The notes under the pieces are model-generated. The model did no database searches and was not told the origin of the DNA. It saw only the letters and a program-made list of their open reading frames with translations. A stretch of DNA of 64,000 bases from Epiperipatus broadwayi (lineage: Eukaryota > Onychophora > Udeonychophora > Euonychophora > Peripatidae), in NCBI GenBank assembly GCA_028023455.1, contig JAQFVV010000063.1:6783157-6847156 (forward strand). The letters are read 5' to 3'. This document shows positions 12,946 through 24,703 of the stretch, piece by piece (position 1 is the stretch's first letter; each line of letters begins with the position of its first letter). The position numbers and the translations under genes were made by a program.

Positions 12946-13021
<76 letters not shown>
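12946..13021. repeat. TA microsatellite
   Basis: An uninterrupted TA dinucleotide run of about 38 repeats, shortly after the right end of the Gypsy element. Confidence 0.99.
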
Positions 13022-13024
<3 letters not shown>

Positions 13025-13640
13025 CATGGAAAAGTTGTCTCACTTTCGATCTTCAGAAATTCAAACTTGACGCACATAGAGACTAGCAGCAACTACTCTT
13101 TGATGCTGACTTTTTATCCTTTATCTAATCTCATTGTAATTGAACCCACTTATTATAATATAATGAAATTTTTAAACAGAATATTAACAGTAAAATTTTT
13201 ACCCTTTGATAAATAAAATAAGATAATAACTAAATTACCATTGTTTTGTCTTTTTAATTTATATTCATCAAAACTAAAACAAGCTTTAATTAAATATTTC
13301 CTTTTTAATCATCTATCTAAAATAGATTACAATTAACTTTCTAATTAATGTGGATTACAAAAAACAACCTCGTTTTAGACAAAATTATCATTTTGTGTTC
13401 ATTAAAAATTCAGGTTTTGTCAAAATTGGAAAGAAATCAAAGCATATATATTAAAGAAAAATATGTTTTAATATAATTTCAAATAATACTATTTCATAAA
13501 ATCTAAAAAATATTATTATGCGATCAATATTTCATTTATTTCAGATTTTATTTTAAATAACGATGTGCAAATTTTGTCTGTACATTATTACTTTAAGTTT
13601 TAAATATATATTCACATTCATACTACTACCATGAGATGAA
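13022..13640. other. AT-rich spacer, nothing recognised
   Basis: No coding, RNA or repeat signal that I can support. Confidence 0.6.
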
Positions 13641-14260
13641 TCTATCACAATATATATATATGTAATGATATATGATATTTTAATAATGAATAAATACAAC
13701 ATCATGTGAATTTTACCAAATCTATTTTACATAATAATTGAACTGCCCTCTAGCTGCCAAGTTCGATAACTTTTACAATAAGAGAGTGGACCACCTCTTA
13801 ATGTATTTTAGATCTTTTTATGTACAGTTATCTAGAACAATAACAGCTAGAGTGCTAATTTAAATCAGTCTTTCTATTTTTTAATGTAAATTGATCTTTA
13901 AATGATTGATATTAAATCTATAGAGTGGAGATATTTCACTCACTTCTAAAACTCTATAAATTTATTATAGAGTTTTAGAAGTTAGTGGAATATCTCCACT
14001 CTATAGATTTGTTATTAGTTATTTAAGATCCATTTACATAGCACTCTGGCTGCTATTGTTCTAAATAACTGTACATAAAAAGATCTAAAATACATTAAGA
14101 GGTGGTCCACTCTCTTATTGTAAAAGTTAACAAACTTGGCAGCTAGAGGGCAGTTTAAATGTTATTTAAAATAGATTTGTTAAAATTCACATGATGTTTT
14201 ATTTAGTCATTATTAAAATATTACTTATCACATGATGGTTTTTTTTATATTGTAATGATA
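13641..14260. mobile_element. 620-bp palindromic fold-back element
   Basis: The two halves are imperfect reverse complements around a centre near 13966 (CTCTATAAATTTATTATAGAG). Matching landmarks include AACTGCCCTCTAGCTGCCAA near 13740 with its complement near 14135-14155, and ATCTATAGAGTGGAGATAT near 13918 with its complement near 13990-14010. There is no coding capacity. It fits a fold-back or MITE-type DNA transposon, but no clear target-site duplication was found. Confidence 0.8.
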
Positions 14261-17200
14261 ATTCTGTACAATTCTTGCAATACTAAAATGTAATGGTTAA
14301 ATAGAGTATAAAAAACATTTGGTGATGATGATTAAAATAATATTAGCATCTAAAGAACAAATTAAATCTAATTATTCCAAAGTCATTTCTTTAAACATCC
14401 AATTTACATTAGCTTTAAGGGCTACTTTTCTATAGAAGGAATAATTTTAAATGGATGATCATCATTATATTGTTATACTTTTATTATTCTAGATGTTTCC
14501 CAAGGGATTAAGTGACTTCTCATGATTACAGGTGTATAAATGGTATAAATTTGAAATGAGTTCAGACAGCAAAATAATTAAATTTGATAACAGAATAACA
14601 ATTTATCTACAGTAATTACAAAAGAAATAAAGGAATTATTGATTACTTATAAGCAAACTATCTTAAAATCATAAAATAAATAAAATATAAAGTATTGAAA
14701 TAAACAATAATCATAAGTACTAAATTTAAATGTAATTATGAACATAATACCCTTACTAATATAAATTTTAAGATCTTATATTTAACTATAAAAAAATTCT
14801 TAACTATATATTAAAACCTATTATGTGCTACTGTGGTTTTTATTGCTATCATAAGCTTACATTCTGCATTTCACACATATATTTGGTAACAATCTTTATA
14901 AATTCAGACTGTATTTTAATTAACTTCCTTGGGCATCAATAACTATAAACAAAGGAAATGGATCTCATTATTGGTCTTGTGGCAGAGTCCTCATTTTATT
15001 TTACAGCATGTTTTTCTTCTTGTAAACAAGTAACATGGTATCTTGTGAGTGATCAAAATTAATATCTGAATAAAACTGCATAGTTCTAAGTTTTTGACTG
15101 CTACCTTTGGTTGTTTAGCAACACATAGCCAATACTCTTGTGGTAGAAATATTATCGTGATTGATGCTTCAAATGTAGTACTGAAAAATAGTTTTAAATA
15201 GGCAGATGTTAATTAGCAATACAAAATTACTTTCCCATAGGTGTTCATAGAAAAGTATTTTAGTTAGTGCTTTTTGTTCTATATTGACTGGTTATAGTTT
15301 TTCACGTTTACACTTTCTTGCTCAAAATAATTACTCTACTTCTCTATTGGCATTTTCCCCCTGAAATCAGTCTGCACTGCTATCTTCTATAGTTCATGTC
15401 CTAAAATACAGTTGTTTTTAGACCTAATTATACATTTGCCTTCTAAAAAGAAAACTATATTTCATTATCCTAAGTCTTTAATGGATTTAATAAATGTGTT
15501 TATCACGCTGGACACACAACTTAATTCTGTAGAAACTTTATTTTGGAATACATTACAAAATATCTTTATTTCAAATTCAAATACCAGATTTTATTATACA
15601 AAATATGTTTTACACTATTGTCTAACTTTTTTGATTTTAATTCTATATAATTTTTAATAAATCCACCACAAGAAAAGAATGACATATTTTGATAAACCAC
15701 TTTATGAAAGCAAATCATGAAGGTCATAAAATATAATACATCCTTTTAATACAACAAATGTGTATATAAAAACTTAAATAAATTAACTGTTTTCTTTTCT
15801 CCCTTGCATTATTCCTAATTAATAATGTTATTGTTTTTTTAAAATTTTAATTAATACATTTAATGCTTCTTGGATCTATTAAATCTATAAATCAGTTTTT
15901 CTATAATCAACATAACAATATCTTACACATACATGTCTAATATATGCACAAATGTTGCAACATAAATTTATAGTTCAGTTTATTATATTATTTAATTAAG
16001 CTTTCTTTAATAATTCAGTGCCAAGAAAGCTTTGTAATACAATTGATTTTACTTGCAATCAATTTATACTGTTACTAAATATATTGTGATGGTTTATTGT
16101 ATTTCCTGTATCATATATAGGTTAAGCACCATTTGTTTGACTAAGCACACTGGAGCTCTATTCCTCAATTAGATGTTTGCCTAAATGATGCATTTTTTAA
16201 CAATATAACAGCATAAAAACATTATTCAATTTACTAAGCTCTTATCTCTTATATACATACAACCCTATTATTCTGGAGTCTAATTGAACTTTGAGCTCTT
16301 CATCAAAAGGTCTAGTCCATAAATAGGCAACTATGAGTAATGTTGTCTGGTCACTCCTTCAATCTATAATAAGCTGACAAAATTATGATAACAGAACTTA
16401 AGTTATGTGATTAAATAGTTTTATTAAACCCAAATTACATAATTGCTTTATATTTGTCAGTACTACTAACACTTTTCCTATTACATGCCTCCCAAACACT
16501 AGTATTAATTACTTAAATCAATTATTGAAAGCTTGGATAACTAATTAATTTATATTAGTAAATACACATCCATATGCATATAAATAAACAATTTAACATT
16601 TATGACTGTCCTTAAGAGCCTATTTATTTTACTTTAAGCCATAGAAATTCACAAAATTTTAAGTTATTCTATTTTCAGAAAATACCTGAGAAAACTTTAT
16701 TACATTTATAACAACTATAACATTAAAACTAACTAAAAAAAAAGCAATAATGAGAGAATGCATTAAATAAGCTGTCAGTTTATTGCATAATTAATTTCAT
16801 TTTTGTAATATAATGTTTTGTTGACACAGCATAAAATTAATAAATTCCACCATTTATCATACTTGTTGACTCAAGGTAAGTTCCATTCAACACATTAATC
16901 TGTTTTACGATTTCTTATCACTTGTATGTTTATCATATTTATTATCTGCTTTTATAATCCACAATCCAGAAGTGGCATTTAAATATTTAGCTTCATAATC
17001 CATTATCCACTGAATGGTATTTAAATATTTAGCATTGATAATCCATAATTCATTTCTTTAAGCACTTGATACAAATTTATATTTTGTTACATGCAGCAAT
17101 AGAATTTATTTGAAGAGATGTTATAGTTTTATCCAAAGGATTAGCACTCGTTACTTCTTTAATTTGAGATTTTATAATTAATCTATTCATTTACAGATCT

Positions 17201-19000
17201 TTAATCTACGATGCAAGTATTTCTGATTGTATCTGATAAAGCAAATAGACTAAAATCCATAACAAAATTTTTTTCATTACTTCTTGAATCAAAGCTCATT
17301 TCACTAAGCAACAAATTTAAAGAGCCATCTTTAAGTGGGAAAATTTATTGTTTAAAATATTTTCTTATATAATTAAGGATGAGATAAATTTTACACTATT
17401 GAAGTTTAATATTCACATTTTTTTAAGTAAAAAAAAAACAATTATTTTACAATATTTTGAAAATAAGCATCATCAACTTATTTAAAGTTGATAAATATAA
17501 TTTTCCAATTATATCAGCTATTTAATATTACTTCCAATTGAAGAATTCCAGCGATTTTTGTTGAAGTTGTACAATAGCATTATCCATTTCTCTCCTAACA
17601 GTTGACAGAAATAAATGAAATTTTTTGAAATAATGGATTAGTGAATTAATTACTGCTTAGTTTCTGTTTTATTTGTTGTGGTTCATCTTTTTCCTAGTAT
17701 GATGAGAAGAAATCATTTTTAACTGGCAAAAGCAAATGCCTAGTTTTTAACTTAGCTGATCATCATGTAGAGGGCAAAGAAAATAGTTATTTAAAAATTT
17801 GAATCTCTTTTGACTGCAATACAAATTTCTGAAGGTTGTCTAGATTTTCCAAACTTTAACTTGTATACCAGTTATCACATGATGTCTGAATTATAGAATT
17901 TTCTCATCATGCTCTGAAGTTTCTTGGTTTGGCCAAAAAATATTGAAAGAGGTCATTATGTTACTGCTGGACAAAATGATAGATGTTAAGATGTTTGAAA
18001 TAATGCAGTAAGAACTTTATGAATGACATTTAAAATGAAAAAGATAATAGTAATTTCAATCTCTTTCAATTGCTTCACTTTTATTTCTGGGTTTTGAAAT
18101 AATATTATAAACATTCATTTAAATTAAATAATCATAAAATTATAAAGTTCTTAAATATTTATTTCAATCAAATTTAGATTGATTTTTTTTAATAAATAAC
18201 ATTATTTAATAAATATTACAGCAAATCAAAATCAATCCTTGCTAAACCTAAATTCCAACATGTAATCTTTCACACATGCAAACAAAATATAAAAATCTAA
18301 AAACCACTTTATTCTGCACATAAATAAAAATGTAATCTAAATATAATTGCTTTACCTCAAAATATTTTAGTGAGGTAATATTAAATTTATAATTCTATTT
18401 TATATTTCTGTCTTAAATTATTTGTTTTATGTGTGAGAGAATATTTGTTTATTTATACTATTTGATGGCTTTATTCCTTAATAAAAATAATGGCAAAAAT
18501 AAACGCATGCATTTTAATACAAGCGTTGGTTTCAAAATTTGCCAGGGAAGCCATTAAAAAAATGCTTTATGAAATTATGCATTTCTTTTAAGCATTAGTA
18601 TAAGAGACTATTAGACATGATATTGATTATATTCTATGCTATACAACTAATAGTAGTGATGAATGTTTTTGCTTAAGTATAAAAATTAAAGTCAATAAAA
18701 TGTTTATAGTTTTAAATTTATAATAGCCAATTTACAATGATAATGTATAGTTTCAATATATATCAATAAACCATGTTTGATTGGAAAAATACAAAAATAT
18801 TGGGATAAAAAGGAAAAAATACAAAAAAGAGAATTCAAAAAGCTGCTCACATGATAATGTCAAATCACCTCATAAGTCGACTTAGTGTGAAAATATGTAA
18901 TGTCTGGAAGCCACTAATTAAATTTGCTCATAAAAAAAGTGTAGAAATTAGGAGGAACCTCATGGATAATTATATGAAATTTCTACTGGATATTGACTTT
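14261..19000. other. AT-rich intergenic DNA
   Basis: Apart from a short tandem repeat near 17.0 kb I see no gene, RNA or element. The few short open frames have no recognisable domain and match AT-rich chance frames. Confidence 0.6.
16954..17057. repeat. Short imperfect tandem repeat (about 42 bp, 2.4 copies)
   Basis: TAATCCA...GGCATTTAAATATTTAGC recurs as TAATCCA...GGTATTTAAATATTTAGC, followed by a third partial TAATCCATAATTCATTT. Confidence 0.7.
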
Positions 19001-19175
19001 GACACAATAGCACCATTGGTTAAAGCATTACATTAAAATTCAATATACAAGAATCTAAAAGTCCATATTTGATTTGCATGCTAGTACTATCACTAATAAG
19101 ACAGCAATATAACACCTGAAGAACAACACTCTAAACATTGTGTATATACTAACCAGTGTGCTATTACTAATAATT
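19001..19175 (+). mobile_element. SINE family B, diverged copy
   Basis: This aligns by eye with the minus-strand element at 40342-40535. GACACAATAGCACCATTGGT matches GACAGAATAGCTCAGTTGGT (tRNA box A), then ATTAAAATTCAATATACAAG matches the copy's AAATTCAATATTCAAG, and the end CTATTACTAATAATTG matches its end TTATTACTAA. The box B region (TTTGATTT) is degenerate. The open frame through its first part is coincidental. Confidence 0.68.
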
Positions 19176-19182
19176 GAATATA

Positions 19183-20347
19183 CACCTGGGTCTCATTTTA
19201 CGCGATAGATAGGTTCCTCAGAAAACATGCGCAAATGAAATTGCGCAAAAATAGACATAACTTACCTTGAAAAAGGGGGGATACAGACTGTGATTTTTCA
19301 AAACTCGCATAAAAGCAAAGCACCAACGTAAAATTTACTTTAAAATTTGTGCAAAAAAATAATGAGATAAAATATGACTAATAAAAAATTTCAAATTTGA
19401 AAAAAATTGATACAAGACAAACTTTTTTTAACTATAATATTTAATTTTATTCAAAATAATATATTTTTATGCATAATTTACAGTACAATAATTTACATTT
19501 TTTATACACGTTTTAATTATTACCGCTATTTGCTGATAAACAGCTTCATTTGCAAACTGGTAAAAAATAGATTCTTCACAAGAGGAAATACAACTAGCGC
19601 CAGTTCACTCTCATATTGTATTAATGGTTTTCTGTTGACAACATAATTAGTAATTAATCTTTGAGATGATGATTTTATTAATTGTTTATGAACTTAGACT
19701 TATGATAATAAAAAGACATTTTTTCACCACTGCTGGGAAAAAATTAATTAAAACTAACAACTAAAAATTAAATTGTTATTTTTGTTTTTAATTTTTTAAT
19801 TTTCAATTCTGTTTAAAAGTCAAATTTTGTTTTACATCACATTAATTTCAAGTCACGGTAATTAATTTTTAAATTGTTAATTACAATTAAAAATCAGATT
19901 TTAATTTTTAATTGTCAAATTTAATTGTGCCCACTGCTATTACTCACCTTTTAAAAATAAACTTGAGGACACTAAATGATTAATAATTGATTACATTCTT
20001 TTTTAAAAAGCAAAAACAGAATGTGATTTAAAATGCAAAATTAACATGCACAATGTTTGAACAAATTTACATTATAATCTTGTAAAATTTAATGGGTGTA
20101 TACATAAAATGTGGAAATCATAATTTTAATTTCATTATTGCATAAAATCTTACTATTATAAAGCACTGAAAATATTGAAATTACTAAGATGAAAGTCGAA
20201 TTCCAATAATGTGCTATTACTTTCAATATACGTGAAATTTATTATTTAAAGTAATATCGCATTATCGAAGTTCGACTTCCGGTGAAACATGAATCACATA
20301 ACTTCAAAATCATGTTAAATAAATCCCCATAAAAAGAGACCCAGGTG
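19183..20347. mobile_element. TA-flanked element with 12-bp terminal inverted repeats
   Basis: The ends are CACCTGGGTCTC and its exact reverse complement GAGACCCAGGTG, and both sides are flanked by TA (19181-19182 and 20348-20349), as for Tc1/mariner/pogo elements. The next bases (ATTTTACGCGATAGATAGGT) recall pogo/Tigger-type ends, which is an inference. There is no transposase; the 1165-bp interior is non-coding and includes inverted segments at about 20191-20278. It is therefore a non-autonomous copy. Confidence 0.82.
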
Positions 20348-20520
20348 TAATTGGAAAATTTAAATATGTTTTATTTTTTTTCTAAAGATATTCAGTATTT
20401 ATTGTTAGATGATGGAAATAGTCCAAACATATAAGTATGACAACATTAATTACAAAACAATCAAGTAAGATATCACATGACCTAATTTAATAAAGCCTGT
20501 GTTTACAATTGTTATATACA

Positions 20521-20676
20521 GAGCTCACAAAACAAACTCTTAACAAACTTTGATATTCATTAGATAAAGTGCTAATGATTGAATATCCTAGCACCTCACT
20601 GAGGACTCCAGTAATAGAAACCGGTCTGAGGCTGGGGGATTCAACGAAGCCTGTTAAGAGGTTGTTTTGTGAGCTC
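20521..20676. mobile_element. 156-bp MITE with about 26-bp inverted ends
   Basis: It starts GAGCTCACAAAACAAACTCT and ends with the near-perfect reverse complement AGAGGTTGTTTTGTGAGCTC. It lies in a TATA-rich context, so any TA or TATA duplication is ambiguous. It has no coding capacity. Confidence 0.85.
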
Positions 20677-21325
20677 TATATATAACAACATTAATTATAG
20701 TTACTCTTATAATCTGTTTTTTACTTAAAGGATTAATATAAATAGAAAAATAGAACAATGATAATTAATTTGTATTTATTAATCAAGATATAAAACATGT
20801 ACTATAATTGTCATTTTTAAATTTCAATATCTATTATAGATAGTGGGTTCTTATTAACTGATAAAAACATTATAGAAAGTCAGTTTTAAAAAGAAATACA
20901 GTAGCTGATTTTTACATTAATTAAGTATGACCTCCCAAAAAAGTAATGGAATACCTTTGCTTTCATGAATCAAAACTTATATAGGTGTTCTAAACTTTTA
21001 CTTGCCACTTAAACTTAGAAAAGCTGAACAGCGTTAACTGCTGACCAATGTTTATTTTATTTAACCAAGACAATTCATGTTAATTTATATCAGAAGCCAG
21101 CCTACTAATCTTGAGACTCGTGTTGTATTTAATACATATATGCTGTTTGTATCAAAAAAATCATCTGTCTCTATTTTATATACTATACATTCATAACTGT
21201 TTTATAAATGTATGAAAGCAATTAAATCAACTACTGGGACAATTTTTTTAAGTTTTCCAAAAGAAAAAATGACAGTTCAAAACAAAAGAACCTTCAAGAA
21301 TATTTATAAAATTAATGTTTTAACT
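20677..21325. other. AT-rich spacer
   Basis: Nothing recognised between the MITE and the family C repeat. Confidence 0.6.
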
Positions 21326-21663
21326 GAAACACATGCTTGTTATATACCTGTGTCTATATATGTAATATATAGGGTATATGAGCACAGACTTTCAGACGGC
21401 CCATTACTCTCCACTCTATCTAATAACACCGATACACTCAAGCACATATATGCTGAAAAGATAAATAATCACCAATGTGCGTATTTCATGCTAAACCAGC
21501 AATCATCAGTTGGTCCAGATTATCATCTCCCACACATATATACTATAAGTGCTCAGATATATATTAAGATAGACAATCTTCATACTTAAATGGACAGGCT
21601 CCAATCTACTACACACTCCAACTCTTCAACCGTCCATCCAATTGAAAATCTGATAATGGAATG
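21326..21663. mobile_element. Family C repeat, single arm
   Basis: This closely matches 62430-62720 and, reversed, 61735-62200 and 51970-52165. Landmarks in order are ACAT/AGGCTTGTTATATACCTG, the GAGCACAGACTTTCAGACG tRNA-like end, GTATTTCATGCTAAACCAGC and CCAATTGAAAATCTGAT. An open frame of 125 codons starting at 21212 overlaps it; this follows the repeat and has no domain, so I do not call a gene. Confidence 0.8.
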
Positions 21664-24544
21664 TTTTTTTATTTTAAAATGTGTGTTTACACTTTAAGAG
21701 TAATAATGACTTTAAAAGTTAAAATAAACAATTGAAATATTTTATATTAGAATATGCACATATATGTACACTTATTATTAATATGTTCAACAGTTGTACA
21801 TCCATATGTGTGTTTATGTAATACATATTACAATTTACACTTCTGTAAACTACAGTTTAAAGAATATATATTTATAGTTATGCCTGTCAATCCATTAAAA
21901 TAACATCTGATATTTATAAGTGAGTCAAGATTAAAATGCTTTATTTGTATTGTAGAATGTTTTAGCAGACCTTTCATTTATTATTTATAATCAATAAATA
22001 TATTGTTCATTATTTAGAAATTATTCCAGTGCAATTTTATATATGCAAGTCTTAATATATAAACATTACAATCGTTTTAAAAAAAGTGAAAGAATATAAA
22101 ACCTAATAAAATTTCTTGTACAAATTAAAAAGTAATCACCTTTTATGAAGCTTATGGTGAATTTGTATAAATTGACAGTTGTCAGGAAAAATTATCATCG
22201 ACCAGTTTAAGACAAACAAATTATATGTTGGTAAAAAATATTATAGTTTACAGTCTGAATGCAACATACAATTTTTTTTTTAATTTTGCAGATGTGATTT
22301 GAATATTTTCATTTGTATGAAATTCTCACTTGTACAAATCTCTAGTGATATTTTTTTTTAATGTCAGAATAATTACTCTGACATTTAGTTTAAATATTAT
22401 AGGCAACTTTTATTTAAATTCAATTATTTTATTGTTATGCTGACATAATTTAAATTCACAAATTATTTATACAAGTTTTATTCGGTCTTATATATTTATA
22501 TATTTTAAATTACTACTATCTTTTTTATAAATGCATGATAAAATATAAAATAACCTTATTTAAGCCCACTTTAGGGCAAAGGTCTATCCATAATTCCTCA
22601 TAAAAAACAATAAAAAAAGACATTACTCACCATTTGGGTCAATTGCCAAATACGTAATGTTTTAAGTGATTTATTTTACCATTGTTTTACTATATAGCTA
22701 AGAATAACTGGATATCCATTTACTGACCAATATCTCAGATGAATATGAGTCGACAGACTAAAAAAAATTAATTACGTTGAAACAATAATCCAATTTTATT
22801 CCGTTTAAATTCGAAACCACGTCATAAGATGAAACGCTGATGCACTTTTAAAAAAATTCAAGTTTATTCAGTTCGGATTCAAATCCATGTTATAGGATGG
22901 AAGCTTCCGCATGTAATTAATTGTACTAAGATACTATTATATATATATATATAATTCAAATTAGGTTATTACATAAATATCTGCGTTTTAAATAGAAAGT
23001 ATTCGGATAAAATATATACACATTTATATTTACTGATATTAGGCAGGTGACGATTTCATAGATCCAGACATTAGTACTCCATTAACAATTGCAATTATAA
23101 AGCAAAGATAAATTATACATGATAATTTATTTTATTCAGTTCCAAAAAAGCTACTAGAGGTAAGATTACTGAGTGACTTCTCGCAATAAATTTTGTTTCA
23201 TTTGCGATAATCACAAAGATTATAAAAATAAGAAATAGTGATCATATTATCTAATTAAAAATTATTATGCATAAGTTAAAGTATTTGCTTGATTATTCTA
23301 ATTAAAGCTATATATATATATAAAAGAAAGGGGATTTTTTTTCCAAGCTCTTAATTGAAAAATTGTGAAACTTTTTTAAATTTTAATTTAGCTATGTTTG
23401 ATTTTTTTTATATTATCAAAGTGTTAGGGAGATAGATCACTGATAGTTATTGTTGATTCTATGGATAAGAATATAATAAATAAGTATTGTAGATTCAGAG
23501 CAATGTTTTCATTAGTAGCAGCAGTTTCCATGGCAAACGAATATGGCTGTTCCAATTCCAAGAGAGAAAAAAAGAAGATATGACAAAAAATAAAATAATA
23601 ACACACTTGAGATAAGTTTGCAATGATTAATTAAACAAACTAATTGTTTTGTATAATATATGTATAAAACATAACTGACCCATTATTATATTTATCTGAT
23701 ATTTTATGCTGTCTTTCAACTTAATTGTAGCTTTCAATATATTATATTTTCTGTCATATATTTCCAATGAAAGCAATCAACATCGTGTGTATTTTACAAT
23801 GTGTTTGAAATTTTTTTATATATAGGTTTGCTTCTACTATAAAAACCAACCACACTCAATTTCGCTATACATGACCTTTTTAAAAAATCTTGTACTGTTC
23901 GTTTGATTCACGTGTTCAATTCAATGAATGGGTAATTTTACAACCGAGAACGAACTCTAAAGCATCTCATCCAGAAAGTTGTCAAACTTATTGTTGGTTT
24001 TATGATCTTACCATTTCTTTTGTAAAATGTTATAATGCATTTTTAAATAAAAAAAAACTTTTAATGTTTTTATAGTAAATCAATATGATGACCAAATCTC
24101 ACTTCCATACAATAAATTTAGTGATAACGGCTCTTTATATACATCTAATGTATTTTAATACTTACTTCACTATGAGCAAAATTACATTGGTGTCCATGCT
24201 AACATCTATGGTCACTTTTCTACTCATAATATTATCAAAATATTTTAACTGGTTTGTCAGCTTGATAACATCCAAACTATAGTAAGTTGCTGTAGACATT
24301 ACTTTAATCATGGGATGATGAAAACATGATTTTTTTAAAAAAATAATTCTAAACCAAAGCTTTTTTATGTTGCATCCCAAATATTAAATGCATTCTGTAG
24401 AATATCTTTTGAATTAGCAAAACTAATACAATTATCAGCATATTGTAAACTCAGAATTCAAAAAAATGAAATTCTTAGTTTTGTTTTTAATTGATTCACA
24501 TTTAAAATTGTACTATCAAACCAGTATCACATCTTGATTTCTAA
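21664..24544. other. AT-rich intergenic DNA
   Basis: Contains one imperfect tandem repeat (22790-22920) and a small hairpin near 22361-22388 (AATGTCAG...CTGACATT). No genes recognised. Confidence 0.6.
22790..22920. repeat. Imperfect 68-bp tandem repeat
   Basis: TTTATTCCGTTTAAATTCGA...GTCATAAGATGAAACGC is followed 68 bp later by TTTATTCAGTTCGGATTCAA...GTTATAGGATGGAAGC. Confidence 0.6.
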
Positions 24545-24703
24545 ACAAGGCAAAACTCTCCATACAGTAGTGCCACCCTGTGTCAACCAGAGTAATCAAT
24601 GGATGCCAGAAGGCTTGTGCATAAAATCCTAATGCCTACTCATCCAATATCCCCAGACTAGTTTCTGGCTCGTGGCCTTCGTCAGTGAGAGTTTTGCCTT
24701 GTT
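24545..24703. mobile_element. MITE D, short derivative
   Basis: The ends AAACAAGGCAAAACTCTC and GAGAGTTTTGCCTTGTTT are inverted repeats. The left arm (CCATACAGTAGTGCCACC ... ATGCCAGAAGGCTTGTGC) matches the longer element at 50016-50265. The right arm is shortened, so the palindrome is incomplete. Confidence 0.82.

Noticed and set aside
12876-13070. Ile-Tyr repeat frame
   Set aside because: It is the TA microsatellite read through.
18851-19036. 61-codon open frame
   Set aside because: Its end overlaps the SINE B copy and it has no domain.
21212-21589. 125-codon open frame
   Set aside because: It runs through a family C repeat; related copies do not keep the frame, and there is no domain.
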